This document shows, in pieces, positions 36,939-46,294 of a stretch of 64,000 nt of DNA. The notes under the pieces were generated by a model, which saw only the letters and a list, made by a program, of their open reading frames with translations, searched no databases and was not told the DNA's origin. The position numbers and the translations under genes were made by a program. The stretch's first letter is position 1. Each line of letters begins with the position of its first letter. Source of the stretch: Sphingomonas trueperi (GTDB lineage: Bacteria; Pseudomonadota; Alphaproteobacteria; Sphingomonadales; Sphingomonadaceae); the NCBI RefSeq assembly GCF_011927635.1, contig NZ_JAATJB010000001.1:310001-374000 (forward strand), given 5' to 3'.

Positions 36939-38147
36939 TCAACCGAGTGCGGCGAACTTCTCTTCGGCCTCGCGATCGAGCTGCGCCCGGCTCTTCTTCT
37001 CCGACGCGGTCTTGAGCTGGCCGCACGCCGCATCGATGTCACGCCCGCGCGGGGTGCGCACCGGCGCCGAGATACCGCCCTCGAACACGATGTTCGAGAA
37101 GGACCGGATCCGCTCGGGGGTCGAGCATTCATAGGGCGCGCCGGGCCAGGGGTTGAACGGGATCAGGTTCACCTTGGCGGGCAGCTTGTACTTGCGCAGC
37201 AGGCGGACGAGCTCGTGCGCATCGGCGTCGCTGTCGTTCTTGTCCTTGAGCATCACATATTCGAACGTGATGCGGCGGGCATTGTTGGCGCCCGGATAAT
37301 CGGCACAGGCCTGGAGCAGCTCCTCGATGCCGTATTTCTTGTTGAGCGGCACGATCTCGTCGCGCACCTCCTTGGTGACCGCGTGGAGCGACACCGCCAG
37401 GTTCACGCCGATCTCCTCGCCCGCGCGCGCCATGATCGGCACCACGCCCGAGGTCGACAAGGTGATGCGGCGCTTGGACAGCGCGAGGCCGTCGCCGTCC
37501 ATCACGATCTGCAGGCCGGCCTTCACTTCGTCGAAATTGTACAACGGCTCGCCCATGCCCATCATCACGATGTTGGTGAGCAAGCGCCCCTCGGGCTGGC
37601 TCGGCCATTCGCCGAGCGAATCGCGCGCGAGCATCACCTGGCCGACAATCTCGCCGGCGGTGAGGTTGCGCACCAGCCGCATCGTGCCGGTGTGGCAGAA
37701 GCGGCAGTTGAGCGTGCAGCCCACCTGGCTCGAGACGCACAGCGTGCCCCGATCGGCATCGGGGATGAACACCATCTCGTAATCCTGCCCGTCGGGCGAG
37801 CGGAGCAGCCACTTGCGGGTGCCGTCGTTCGAGACCTGCGCTTCGACCACCTCCGGGCGGCCGATCACGAAGCGTTCGGCCAGCCACGGGTGCTGGGCCT
37901 TGGCGATGTCGGTCATCGCCGAGAAGTCGGTGGCGCCGCGATTGTAGATCCAGTGCCACAGCTGCTTGGCGCGCAGCTTGGCCTGCTTGGGCTCCAGACC
38001 CGCGGCGGCCAGCGCCTCGCGGATACCGTCGCGGGAGAGACCGATCAGGTCGGTACGCCCGTCCTCGCGCGCGGCGGGGGCACGCGGCACGGGCACGGGA
38101 TCGATGTGCCCGGGGATGGGCATGGGAGCGGCCGACACTGTCTGCAT
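36939..38147 (-). CDS. rlmN: Dual-specificity 23S rRNA/tRNA adenine C2-methyltransferase RlmN
   Basis: Radical SAM enzyme methylating A2503 of 23S rRNA and A37 of some tRNAs, 402 residues. N-terminal helical domain ([16 protein letters not shown], about 57-72), radical-SAM triad [11 protein letters not shown] (about 135-145), [12 protein letters not shown] (about 189) and the C-terminal cysteine in [13 protein letters not shown] (about 356-368) that carries the methyl intermediate. I chose the ATG at 38147 ([10 protein letters not shown]); an ATG three codons upstream is possible. Monocistronic, divergent from the DUF4168 gene. Confidence 0.95.
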   Translation of the reverse strand: MQTVSAAPMPIPGHIDPVPVPRAPAAREDGRTDLIGLSRDGIREALAAAGLEPKQAKLRAKQLWHWIYNRGATDFSAMTDIAKAQHPWLAERFVIGRPEVVEAQVSNDGTRKWLLRSPDGQDYEMVFIPDADRGTLCVSSQVGCTLNCRFCHTGTMRLVRNLTAGEIVGQVMLARDSLGEWPSQPEGRLLTNIVMMGMGEPLYNFDEVKAGLQIVMDGDGLALSKRRITLSTSGVVPIMARAGEEIGVNLAVSLHAVTKEVRDEIVPLNKKYGIEELLQACADYPGANNARRITFEYVMLKDKNDSDADAHELVRLLRKYKLPAKVNLIPFNPWPGAPYECSTPERIRSFSNIVFEGGISAPVRTPRGRDIDAACGQLKTASEKKSRAQLDREAEEKFAALG

Positions 38148-38335
38148 CCGCCGCATATAGGCGAAAATCCCCGGCTTTTCCAGCGGTGTGATTCCGCGCG
38201 CGACCGTCCCTGCATGGGTCGTGCCATCCCGCCATGGCCACAGCCCATCGTGAATCGGGTGTGCAGCGGAAAACCCGAGCCCCACTGATACGTTACAGGG
38301 GTGCAAAAGAGTTTCACGATTGCGAGGAGTTGAGG

Positions 38336-38797
38336 ATGAAGATGATGTTTTCGAGCTTGGCAATTGCCGGCACGCTGATGGCGTCGACCGCCTTCGCCCA
38401 GACCACGACCCCGGCCCAGACGACCCCGGCCGACGCCGCCCCGGCACAGACCACGCCGGCCACGCCCGACCAGGGCACCGCGGGTGCAGGCACCGCCGCG
38501 ACGGCAACCGCCGGCGCGTCGACCTTTACCGACACCGAGGTCCAGCAGTATGCCAAGGCGGCGCTCGCGGTGAACAAGATCAACGCGGACGCCAGCATCC
38601 CGGCGGCAGAAAAGAACCCCAAGTTCGTCGCCGCGATCACCGCGTCGGGCCTGCAGCCGCAGCGCTTCAACGAGATCAGCCAGGCGATGGCCTCGGATAC
38701 CGCACTTAACCAGCGCATCCAGGCGGCGGCAGCCCAGGCGCAGACCAGCGGCCAGTCGGCCCAGGCGAGTGCACCGGCCAGCCCGACCGGCAATTAA
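38336..38797 (+). CDS. Secreted DUF4168 domain protein
   Basis: 153-residue exported protein. Signal peptide residues 1-21 (cleavage after TAFA), then a Thr/Pro/Ala-rich spacer with TTPAQTTPA repeats (about 22-60), then the DUF4168 helical region [22 protein letters not shown] ... [22 protein letters not shown] (about 62-130) and a low-complexity tail. ATG at 38336 follows GAGGAG. A strong terminator follows the stop. The spacer resembles the mature part of the small protein at 10562. Function of the family is unknown. Confidence 0.82.
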   Translation: MKMMFSSLAIAGTLMASTAFAQTTTPAQTTPADAAPAQTTPATPDQGTAGAGTAATATAGASTFTDTEVQQYAKAALAVNKINADASIPAAEKNPKFVAAITASGLQPQRFNEISQAMASDTALNQRIQAAAAQAQTSGQSAQASAPASPTGN

Positions 38798-38815
38798 GCG
38801 GATAGCTCCCTCCGG

Positions 38816-38849
38816 CGGCGGCGGTCCCCAGCGGACCGCCGCCGTTTTT
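38816..38849 (+). terminator. Rho-independent terminator after the DUF4168 gene
   Basis: A 12-bp stem (38816-38827 with 38833-38844, GGCGGCGGTCC and complement) with a 5-base loop is followed by TTTTT. Confidence 0.88.
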
Positions 38850-38931
38850 GTGCGCGCCACTGTCATCGATCCGGAACGAAAGCCCGCCAATGGCACCGCC
38901 TTGGGTTCGCTTCGCAAAAGGAAATGACGGG

Positions 38932-40020
38932 ATGCGCAAAGGGATGATGGTCGCCGCGGCGGCGCTGCTGATGGCGATGGCACCGGGCGGGACGACGCCG
39001 CCGGACGCCGACACGAGCCTCGATTCGCTGCGGCTCGACCAGGTCCGCATGCTCGGCTCGCACAACAGCTACCGCCCCTATCCGCTGCCCGAGGTGGAAG
39101 CGCGCCTCCGCACGCTGCTGCCGAGCAGCTGGGAAGGCCTCGCCTATGGCCACCCGCCGCTGGAGAGCCAGCTCGCGCTCGGCCTGCGCCAGCTCGAGAT
39201 CGACGTCGCCCCCGATCCCCAGGGCGGCGCCTATGCCGCGCCCTATGCGAACGGCACCGAGGAGATAAAGGCCGAGATGGCCGCGCCCGGCGCCAAGACG
39301 ATCCACATCCCCGGCATCGACTGGCAGACGCATTGCCGCACCTTCCGCGGCTGCATGGCGCTGTTCCGTCGCTGGTCGGATGCCCATCCGGGCCATCTGC
39401 CGGTGATGATCCTGGTCAATGCCAGCGACGTGCGCCCGATCCCCGGCGTACGCACCACCGATATCGGCTTCGACGCCGCCACGCTCGATGCGCTCGATGC
39501 CGACATCGCCGCGACGATCGGCCGCGAGCGGGTGATCGCGCCGGACGACGTCCGCGGCACCCTCCCCACGCTGCGCGACGCGGTGACCGCGCATCGCTGG
39601 CCTACCATCGGCGCGTCGCGCGGCAAGTTCCTGTTCGTGCTCGATACCTCGGACGCGAACGAGGAACGCTACCGCACCGGCCATGCCAGCCTGAAGGGCC
39701 GGATGATGTTCGGCTGGTACCCCGAGGACGCGCCCGAAGCCGCCTTCTTCAACACCCAGAGCCCCACCGCCGACACCGCGACGATCACCCGCCGCGTGAA
39801 GGCCGGCTTCATGGTCCGCACCCGCGCCGATGCCGAGACGCTGGAGGCGCGCAAGCACGATCGCCGCCGGCTCGACACCGCGATCGCCTCGGGCGCGCAG
39901 CTGATCAGCACCGATTATTACGAAGGCGCGCCCGATCCGCGCGGGCTCAACTGGTCGGTGTCGCTGGGGAAGAGCACGGTGATCTGCAACAGCGTGACGG
40001 CAGCCTGCCCGAAGCGCTGA
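38932..40020 (+). CDS. Secreted phosphoinositide-specific phospholipase C-like protein
   Basis: 362 residues; signal peptide about 1-18. The mature protein fits the Ca2+-dependent PI-PLC group of TIM-barrel phosphodiesterases: RMLGSHNSYRPYP (about 39-51, first catalytic His), LESQLALGLRQLEIDVAPDPQGG (about 77-99, acidic metal ligands), then PVMILVNASDVRP and FVLDTSDANEERY strands. ATG at 38932 follows AAAAGGAAATG. Probably releases head groups or degrades phospholipids outside the cell. It converges on the mscS gene with only four bases between stops. Confidence 0.82.
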   Translation: MRKGMMVAAAALLMAMAPGGTTPPDADTSLDSLRLDQVRMLGSHNSYRPYPLPEVEARLRTLLPSSWEGLAYGHPPLESQLALGLRQLEIDVAPDPQGGAYAAPYANGTEEIKAEMAAPGAKTIHIPGIDWQTHCRTFRGCMALFRRWSDAHPGHLPVMILVNASDVRPIPGVRTTDIGFDAATLDALDADIAATIGRERVIAPDDVRGTLPTLRDAVTAHRWPTIGASRGKFLFVLDTSDANEERYRTGHASLKGRMMFGWYPEDAPEAAFFNTQSPTADTATITRRVKAGFMVRTRADAETLEARKHDRRRLDTAIASGAQLISTDYYEGAPDPRGLNWSVSLGKSTVICNSVTAACPKR

Positions 40021-40024
40021 AGCG

Positions 40025-41308
40025 TCAGCGGCGGTCCGGCTCCGGGCCGCCGCGCAACAGCACGTCGCGCCGCGGCGCGGGCACGGTAATGCCGTGCTCG
40101 CCGAACAGCTTCCACAGCCGGTTGAGCACGTCGCTCTTCACATTGCCGACCCCGCTTTCGGGATCGCTGATCCAGACCAGAATGTCGTGCGCCGCGCCAT
40201 TCTCGCCCAGCGCGGTCAGCCAGACATTGGGCGGCGGCGTGTCGAGGACGCGCGGGCTTTCGGTGGCGGCGCGCAGCATCAGGTCCTGCGCAAGGTCGAG
40301 GTCGCAGCCATAAGCGACCGTCACCGCGATCCGCACGCGCACGTTGCGATCGGTATAGGACCAGTTCTCGACTTCCTGGGTCATCAGATTCTCGTTCGGA
40401 ATCAGATGCTCCTTGCCGTCGCGCGTGATCACGGAGACGGCGCGCACGCCGATCTTGTTCACCCAGCCGAAGCTGTCCCCCACCACGATCACGTCGCCCG
40501 GCTTGATCGAGCGGTCCATCAGCAGGATGATCCCGGCGATCAGATTGCCGACCGTCTTCTGCATGCCGAAACCAATGGCGAGACCGAACGCGCCCGAGAA
40601 CACCGCGAAGGTCGTCAGGTCGATGCCGAGCAGGTCGATGCCGACGAAGAAGGCGGCGGTGACGATGGCGATGCTCGCCAGCTTCTGCCCGAGCAGCTGC
40701 TGGGTGGGGTCGAGCCCCTTGGCCCGCCCGATCCACTGCGCGAGCAGCCGGTTGGCGATCCGCACCAGCGCATAGATGATTGTGACGGTGACGAGGAAGG
40801 TGAGCAGCGACAACAGCGACAGTCGCCGTGTGCCGATGTCGAAGCCGATCCGGGCCAGCAGCGCCTCGATCACCCCCAGCCCGCCCATCGTCTTGCTGAG
40901 CAGCGAGGTGAAGGCGATCGCCCCCATCGGCCAGGTGGCGAGCCGCGGCAGGCCCAGCCCGCGCAGCACCTCGATCACGGCCAGTGCCATCGCCAGTCCG
41001 AGCGCGATGCCGAGCAGCAAGGTCGCCGGGGGATGCCAGCCATAGCCGTTCGCCACCGGCGAGAGCAGCAGCGCGACGGTAAAGTAGCGGGTGATCCGGC
41101 ACAGCCGCGGCTGGATGCCGTTGATATGCTCGCCGGCGATGCGGTGCCACAGCGCGGCGACCTGCGCACCGATGCGCCGGCCGATCAGGATGCCGAGCGC
41201 CAGCGCCAGCGCAGACAGGGCCAGCGCCACCGCCAGCTCGCCCAGCTCGGCCGGCGACGGGAACCGCATCCCCATGCCGGCGAACCGGTCTAGCAGGTCG
41301 CGGATCAT
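40025..41308 (-). CDS. Mechanosensitive ion channel, MscS family
   Basis: Inner-membrane channel of 427 residues. About four to five hydrophobic helices (near 25-45, 70-100, 110-135, 155-175, 195-240) precede the conserved pore helix and beta domain: VFSGAFGLAIGFGMQKTVGNLIAGIILLMDRSIKPGDVIVVGDSFGWVNKIG (about 235-285). The C-terminal alpha/beta domain ends near residue 420. ATG at 41308 overlaps the metC stop by four bases, so it is the last gene of a coupled sseA-metC-mscS operon. Larger than the minimal MscS; presumably releases osmotic pressure. Confidence 0.9.
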   Translation of the reverse strand: MIRDLLDRFAGMGMRFPSPAELGELAVALALSALALALGILIGRRIGAQVAALWHRIAGEHINGIQPRLCRITRYFTVALLLSPVANGYGWHPPATLLLGIALGLAMALAVIEVLRGLGLPRLATWPMGAIAFTSLLSKTMGGLGVIEALLARIGFDIGTRRLSLLSLLTFLVTVTIIYALVRIANRLLAQWIGRAKGLDPTQQLLGQKLASIAIVTAAFFVGIDLLGIDLTTFAVFSGAFGLAIGFGMQKTVGNLIAGIILLMDRSIKPGDVIVVGDSFGWVNKIGVRAVSVITRDGKEHLIPNENLMTQEVENWSYTDRNVRVRIAVTVAYGCDLDLAQDLMLRAATESPRVLDTPPPNVWLTALGENGAAHDILVWISDPESGVGNVKSDVLNRLWKLFGEHGITVPAPRRDVLLRGGPEPDRR

Positions 41309-42504
41309 CCGCGCGCGGCGGCGAAGCGGGCGAGCCCTGCCTCGAGATCGGCGATCAGGTCGTCGGTATCCTCCAGCCCGACATAGAGCCGGATCATCGG
41401 CCCCTCGGCTTCCCAGCGCGATGCGGTGCGGATGCGCTGCGGATCGGCGGGGATGGCGAGGCTTTCATAGCCGCCCCAGCTGAAGCCGATGCCGAAATGG
41501 CGGAGCCCGTCGATCAGCGCGGTGCGCGCGCCATCGTTGCCGCCGTTCAGCACGAAGGAGAACAGACCGGCGCTCCCACGGAAATCGCGCACGAACACGT
41601 CGTGCCCCGGGCAGTCCGGCAGCGCCGGGTGGAGCACCCGCGCCACTTCGGGCCGGGTCTTCAGCCACGCGGCGATCCTGAGCCCGCTCGCGCCCGACTG
41701 GCGCAGCCGGACGTCCATCGTCCGCAGCCCGCGCGATCCGAGATAGGCATCGTCGGGGCTGGCGCAGAGGCCGAGCTGGTAGGTGGTCGCGCGCAGCTTC
41801 TCATAGTGTCCCGGCGCGGCGGTGACCGAGCCCAGCATCACGTCCGAATGGCCGACGACATATTTGGAGCAGGACAGGATCGTATAGTCGATGCCCTTCT
41901 CGATCGCCGGGAAGTAGAGCGGCCCCGCCCAGGTATTGTCGAGCAATGTCACGATCCCGCGCGCCTTGGCGACCGCGACGATCGCCGGCACGTCCTGCAC
42001 TTCGAAGCTGAGGCTGCCGGGGCTCTCCATCAGGATCGCCTTGGTCCGCGCGCTGCACAGCGCGGCGATGCCCGCGCCGATCAGCGGGTCGTAATAGGTG
42101 GCGGTGATCCCCAGCCGCTTGAGCATGCCATTGCCGAACGCCCGCGTCGGCTCGTAGCTGCTGTCGGGCAGCAGCACCTCGTCGCCGGGCGACAGCACCG
42201 CCAGCAGCGCGGTGGTGATCGCCGACACGCCCGAGGGATAGAGAAGCGTCGCCTGCGCGCCGGGCTCCAGCTCGGTCAGTGCGTCCGCAAGCGACCACTG
42301 GGTCGGCGTGCCGCGGCGGCCATAATAGAGCTTGTGGTGCGTGTCGGCGCTGCCGCGTTCGCGCATCTCGGCGATATCGTCGTAGAGGATCGTGGAAGCG
42401 CGCCACACCGGCGGGTTGACGATGCCCTGCGTCCATTCGGGCCGGCGGCCGGCATGAACGACCTTGGTCGCGTCCCGATCGTTCTGCTTGTCCTCGCCGC
42501 TCAT
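41305..42504 (-). CDS. metC: Cystathionine beta-lyase
   Basis: PLP enzyme of the Cys/Met metabolism family, 399 residues, cleaving cystathionine to homocysteine, ammonia and pyruvate. Visible: HAGRRPEWTQGIVNPPVWRASTILY (about 17-41), the PLP lysine in LSCSKYVVGHSDVMLG (about 206-221) and the substrate-binding GGYESL / RLYVGLEDTDDLIADL C-terminus. The GIVNPPVWRAST form is typical of the proteobacterial MetC subgroup. ATG at 42504 overlaps the sseA stop by four bases; its own stop overlaps mscS. Confidence 0.92.
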   Translation of the reverse strand: MSGEDKQNDRDATKVVHAGRRPEWTQGIVNPPVWRASTILYDDIAEMRERGSADTHHKLYYGRRGTPTQWSLADALTELEPGAQATLLYPSGVSAITTALLAVLSPGDEVLLPDSSYEPTRAFGNGMLKRLGITATYYDPLIGAGIAALCSARTKAILMESPGSLSFEVQDVPAIVAVAKARGIVTLLDNTWAGPLYFPAIEKGIDYTILSCSKYVVGHSDVMLGSVTAAPGHYEKLRATTYQLGLCASPDDAYLGSRGLRTMDVRLRQSGASGLRIAAWLKTRPEVARVLHPALPDCPGHDVFVRDFRGSAGLFSFVLNGGNDGARTALIDGLRHFGIGFSWGGYESLAIPADPQRIRTASRWEAEGPMIRLYVGLEDTDDLIADLEAGLARFAAARG

Positions 42505-43331
42505 GCGCCGAGCGCCTTCGCGGTGTCGGGCTGCGCGCCCCATTCGGTCCAGCTGCCGTCGTAAAGCGCGATCTCATGCCCGAGCAGGTGCGCAGCGAAG
42601 ACGATGATCGCGGCGGTGATACCCGATCCGCAGGTGGCGACCAGCGGCTTGGTGAGATCGACTCCCGCCTCGTCGAACAGCACACGGAGCGCATCCGGGC
42701 GCAGCCAATGCCCGTCCGGCTGGAAGAAGCGGCCCGAAGGGATGTTCTTCGATCCCGGGATATGGCCCGCGGCGCATTCGGGACGCGCATCGGGCTCGGC
42801 ACCGGTGAAGCGCGCGGCGGAACGGGCATCGACGATCTGCTCGGTCGTCATACGCATGTCGTCCAGCGTACGAATCTGCGCGACGGGTGCGCCGGCGGTG
42901 AAGCTGGACGACGCGGTCGCGTGCGGCCCGGTTTCCACCGGCCGCCCCTCGGCGCGCCAATGGCCCATATTCCCGTCTAGGATCTCGGCATGCACGCCGA
43001 ACATCCGCAGCACCCACCAGGCGCGACAGGCGGTATGGTGCGGGCTGTTGTCATAGAGGACGATGCGCGTGGTCCCCATCACCCCCAGCTGCGCCATGCG
43101 GTCCTCGAACACGCTGCGCCTGGGCAGCATCGAGGGCAGCGGGTTCTCGGCATCGACCAGCGTGTCGAGATCGAGCAGCCGCGCGCCGGGGATATGCCCC
43201 GCCTCGAACTCCGCGCGCGGATCCTGCTTCGCCGCGCCGGGAATGGTGGAGGTATAGGTCGCGTCGAGGACCAGCAGGTCGGGGGCGCCGAGCATGCCGG
43301 CCAGCGCTTCGGTGGTGATCAATCCGTCCAT
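42501..43331 (-). CDS. sseA: 3-Mercaptopyruvate / thiosulfate sulfurtransferase
   Basis: Tandem-rhodanese sulfurtransferase of 276 residues, moving sulfane sulfur from 3-mercaptopyruvate to thiol acceptors. The inactive N-terminal rhodanese (about 1-125) and active C-terminal one (about 155-270) are clear; the catalytic loop is ATCGSGITAA (Cys near residue 227), with the CGSGxT form that marks mercaptopyruvate preference. ATG at 43331; the open frame continues upstream without similarity and would overlap queF. First gene of sseA-metC-mscS, consistent with sulfur amino-acid turnover. Confidence 0.93.
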   Translation of the reverse strand: MDGLITTEALAGMLGAPDLLVLDATYTSTIPGAAKQDPRAEFEAGHIPGARLLDLDTLVDAENPLPSMLPRRSVFEDRMAQLGVMGTTRIVLYDNSPHHTACRAWWVLRMFGVHAEILDGNMGHWRAEGRPVETGPHATASSSFTAGAPVAQIRTLDDMRMTTEQIVDARSAARFTGAEPDARPECAAGHIPGSKNIPSGRFFQPDGHWLRPDALRVLFDEAGVDLTKPLVATCGSGITAAIIVFAAHLLGHEIALYDGSWTEWGAQPDTAKALGA

Positions 43332-43376
43332 GCGGGTAGGTCCTAGCCCTATGGAAACCGCACGGCAAACGCCTAC

Positions 43377-43832
43377 ATGGCGGCCATGGACGCCAAGCAT
43401 CTCGGTAAGCAATCCGCCCTGCCCGCCACCCCGGAGGAAGCGGAACTCGATTATGTACCCAATCCGCGCGCGGGCACGCGCTATCTGGTGCGCTTTGCGG
43501 CACCCGAATTCACCTCGCTGTGCCCGATCACCGGCGCGCCCGATTTCGCACACCTCGTGATCGACTACGTGCCGGGCGAGAAGATCGTCGAATCCAAATC
43601 GCTCAAGCTGTTCCTCGGCAGCTTCCGCAACCACGGCGCCTTCCACGAGGATTGCACCGTCGGCATCGGCGAGCGGCTGTTCCGCGAGATGCAGCCGCTC
43701 TGGCTGCGAATCGGTGGCTATTGGTACCCGCGCGGTGGTATTCCGATCGACGTGTTCTGGCAGTCGGGCAAGCCGCCCGAGGACGTCTGGATCCCCGATC
43801 AGGGGGTTCCCGGATACCGTGGCCGCGGCTGA
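43377..43832 (+). CDS. queF: NADPH-dependent 7-cyano-7-deazaguanine reductase (type I)
   Basis: Reduces preQ0 to preQ1 in queuosine tRNA modification. 151 residues, the unimodular form. The active-site cysteine is in [13 protein letters not shown] (about 41-53), followed by the catalytic aspartate, and [21 protein letters not shown] (about 72-92) is the family signature with the NADPH-binding E/SL motif. ATG at 43377; an ATG three codons on is possible. It is divergent from sseA with 45 bases between, too short for a riboswitch. Confidence 0.95.
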   Translation: MAAMDAKHLGKQSALPATPEEAELDYVPNPRAGTRYLVRFAAPEFTSLCPITGAPDFAHLVIDYVPGEKIVESKSLKLFLGSFRNHGAFHEDCTVGIGERLFREMQPLWLRIGGYWYPRGGIPIDVFWQSGKPPEDVWIPDQGVPGYRGRG

Positions 43833-43874
43833 ACGGCAGGTTTACGGCACGGTTCATCAGGTATAGGGTTGTGC

Positions 43875-43893
43875 GTTGCAGCAGAACTGCAAC
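43875..43893. promoter_or_regulatory. Inverted repeat upstream of the GT4/GH130 pair
   Basis: GTTGCAG-CAGAA-CTGCAAC: perfect 7-bp arms around 5 bases, 81 bases before the glycosyltransferase start. Symmetry and location fit an operator. No regulator gene is nearby. Confidence 0.45.
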
Positions 43894-43926
43894 TTATTCG
43901 AAAAACGGGAGTTTAGCAGGACATAA

Positions 43927-43942
43927 GGCCCAAATTTGGGCC
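43927..43942. promoter_or_regulatory. 16-bp perfect palindrome upstream of the glycosyltransferase gene
   Basis: GGCCCAAATTTGGGCC is self-complementary over its whole length and ends 31 bases before the ATG at 43974. It could be an operator within the leader, or fold as a small hairpin in the mRNA. Confidence 0.45.
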
Positions 43943-43973
43943 GAGTCCATCATGCAGTAGCGAAAGGTCCGCC

Positions 43974-46244
43974 ATGGCACGGTCTCCTATGGGTCCCAGG
44001 ATCCGGCATCTTGCCCTGATCGGCAACTTCCTGCCGCGAAAGTGCGGCATCGCCACCTTTACTACCGACACCTTCACGGCACTGGCAGAGCGCTATCCGG
44101 GGATTCAGGTCGACGTCTATGCGATGGACGACCTGCCCGGGCATTACGCCTATCCGCCGCAGGTGACGGGTTCGATCGCGCAGAACGATCGCAGCGCCTA
44201 TCTGGAAACCGCCCGCAAGATCGAGGCGAGCGGCGCCGAGGCGCTGTGGATCCAGCACGAATATGGCATCTTCGGCGGCGCGGCGGGCGAGCTGCTGCTC
44301 GCGCTGACCGATCGCGTCTCGGTGCCGGTGATCGTCACGCTCCATACCGTGCTCGAGCGGCCGAGCGCCGACGAGCGCCGGGTGATGGAGGCGCTGATCC
44401 GCCGCGCCTCGACGCTGATCGTGATGGCCGAGAAGGGCCGCGAGATCCTCAAGCGCGTCCACGGCGTCGAGGACGGCAAGATCGAGGTCATCCCGCACGG
44501 CGTGCCCGATCGCGCCTTTGCCGATACCGCCGCGTTCAAGCCGCAATATGGCTGGGAAGGCCGCGACGTCATCCTCACCTTCGGCCTGCTCGCCCCGAGC
44601 AAGGGCATCGAGACGATGATCGAGGCGATGCCGGCGGTCGCCGCCGCCCACCCTAATGCGCTGTACGTGATCCTGGGCGCGACACACCCGCATCTCGTCG
44701 CGCACGAGGGCGAGGCCTATCGCGACCGGCTGAAGGCGCAGATCGTCGCACTCGGCCTCCAGGACAATGTCGCCTTCGTCAATCGCTTCGTCGAGCAGAG
44801 CGACCTGCTCGACTATCTTCAGGCGGCCGACATCTATGCGACCCCCTATCCGAACCCGGCGCAGATCACCTCGGGCACGCTCTCCTATGCGGTGAGCATG
44901 GGCAAGCCGGTGGTCTCCACGCCGTACGTCCACGCGACCGAGATCCTCGACCAGGATCACGGCGTGCTCGTCGATTTCAGCGACAGTGCGGCGTTCTCGC
45001 GCGAGATCAACCGGCTGCTGGGCGACAAGGAGGCGCGACTGGCGCTGGCCAGGCGCGCCTATGATCGCGGCCGCACGATGCTCTGGACCCGTCTCGCCGA
45101 GCGCGCGATCGATGCGTTCGACGCGATTCTCGACGAGAAGCCGCACCGCATCCGCACCGCGGCGAACGAGCTGCCGACGCTCTCGCCGGTACTGACCGCG
45201 GTCGAGCGGATGAGCGACGCCACCGGCATGCTCCAGCACTCGATCTATTCGGTGCCCGATCGCCGCCACGGCTATTGCATCGACGACAATGCCCGCGCGC
45301 TGATCCTGATGAGCAAGATCGACGACGTCGACGAGACCGAGCGCGATCGCTGGACCGCCATTTATGGCGGCTTCGTCCAGCACGCCTGGAATCCCGATAA
45401 GCGCAAGTTTCGTAACTTTATGAACTTCGACCGCACCTGGTGCGAGGACGAAGGCTCGGAAGATTCGAACGGCCGCGCGATCTGGGCGCTGGGCGTCACC
45501 GCCCGCGACGCCCGCGCGCAGAAGCACCGCGACTGGGCGTCGGTGCTGTTCGACGAGACCGCGTCGATCGCCTTCGACCTCGGCAGCCCCCGCGCGCACG
45601 CCTTTGCCATGCTCGGCGCCGCGGCGATGGCGGAGGCGCATCCGGGCCACGCCTTGTCGCGCGAGATCCTCACCCGCTTCGGCGATGAGCTGGTCGCGCT
45701 GCTCGAGCGCACCCGCCGCCCGGCATGGAGCTGGTTCGAGATCGTGCTGGCGTACGACAATGCCCGCCTGCCCGAGGCGCTGCTGCGCGCCGGCAAGGTA
45801 CTCGGCCGCCAGGACTTCCTCGATACCGGGCTGGAAACGCTCGCCTGGATCGCCGAGCGCCAGACCTCGCCCGAGGGCCGTTTCCGCGCCGTCGGCACCG
45901 AGAGCTTCGGCCGCGAATATGCCGAGCCGCTGCCTTTCGACCAGCAGCCGCTGGAAGCCCAGGCGACGATCGATGCCTGCCTGGCCGCGCATGAGGCAAC
46001 CGGCGAAGGGCGCTGGGCGGAAGAGGCGATGCGGGCCTATCGCTGGTATCTGGGTGCCAACGATCTCGACACGCCGCTCGCCAGCGTGGCCGATGGCGGC
46101 TGCTTCGACGGGCTGATGCCCACCGGACTTAACCGTAATCAAGGTGCCGAGTCGATTCTCGCACTCCAACTGGCGAATTGCGCGATCTCGGCTCTTTCAA
46201 AGCGCAATAAAAGCGTGGCAGGACCGGAACTCGCCGTCGCCTGA
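43974..46244 (+). CDS. GT4 glycosyltransferase fused to a helical-toroid-like domain
   Basis: 756-residue two-part protein. Residues about 8-385 are a GT-B, family 4 transferase: FLPRKCGIATFTTDTF at the start, HGVPD, FGLLAPSKGIETMIEA, and the donor-site region YPNPAQITSGTLSYAVSMGKPVVSTPY with an E-containing ATEILDQDHGVLV. Residues about 400-740 are helical and look like an alpha/alpha barrel (YCIDDNARALILMSK, DSNGRAIWALG, RPAWSWFEIVLAYDNARLPEALL, QPLEAQATIDACLAAHEATG), a fold used by many glycoside hydrolases, epimerases and lyases. No signal peptide; cytoplasmic. Next to a GH130 phosphorylase, so a beta-mannoside-type glycan is suspected. Acceptor, donor and function of the second domain are unknown. 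ATG at 43974 follows AAAGG. Confidence 0.82.
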   Translation: MARSPMGPRIRHLALIGNFLPRKCGIATFTTDTFTALAERYPGIQVDVYAMDDLPGHYAYPPQVTGSIAQNDRSAYLETARKIEASGAEALWIQHEYGIFGGAAGELLLALTDRVSVPVIVTLHTVLERPSADERRVMEALIRRASTLIVMAEKGREILKRVHGVEDGKIEVIPHGVPDRAFADTAAFKPQYGWEGRDVILTFGLLAPSKGIETMIEAMPAVAAAHPNALYVILGATHPHLVAHEGEAYRDRLKAQIVALGLQDNVAFVNRFVEQSDLLDYLQAADIYATPYPNPAQITSGTLSYAVSMGKPVVSTPYVHATEILDQDHGVLVDFSDSAAFSREINRLLGDKEARLALARRAYDRGRTMLWTRLAERAIDAFDAILDEKPHRIRTAANELPTLSPVLTAVERMSDATGMLQHSIYSVPDRRHGYCIDDNARALILMSKIDDVDETERDRWTAIYGGFVQHAWNPDKRKFRNFMNFDRTWCEDEGSEDSNGRAIWALGVTARDARAQKHRDWASVLFDETASIAFDLGSPRAHAFAMLGAAAMAEAHPGHALSREILTRFGDELVALLERTRRPAWSWFEIVLAYDNARLPEALLRAGKVLGRQDFLDTGLETLAWIAERQTSPEGRFRAVGTESFGREYAEPLPFDQQPLEAQATIDACLAAHEATGEGRWAEEAMRAYRWYLGANDLDTPLASVADGGCFDGLMPTGLNRNQGAESILALQLANCAISALSKRNKSVAGPELAVA

Positions 46245-46294
46245 AGCGATACCGGGGACGGCGCCGTAACGAGCGCGTTCCCCGGGGGTTGCCA

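Noticed and set aside
43332..43376. A preQ1 riboswitch upstream of queF
   Set aside because: Only 45 bases separate queF from the divergent sseA; no aptamer-like hairpin plus C-rich/A-rich tail is present.
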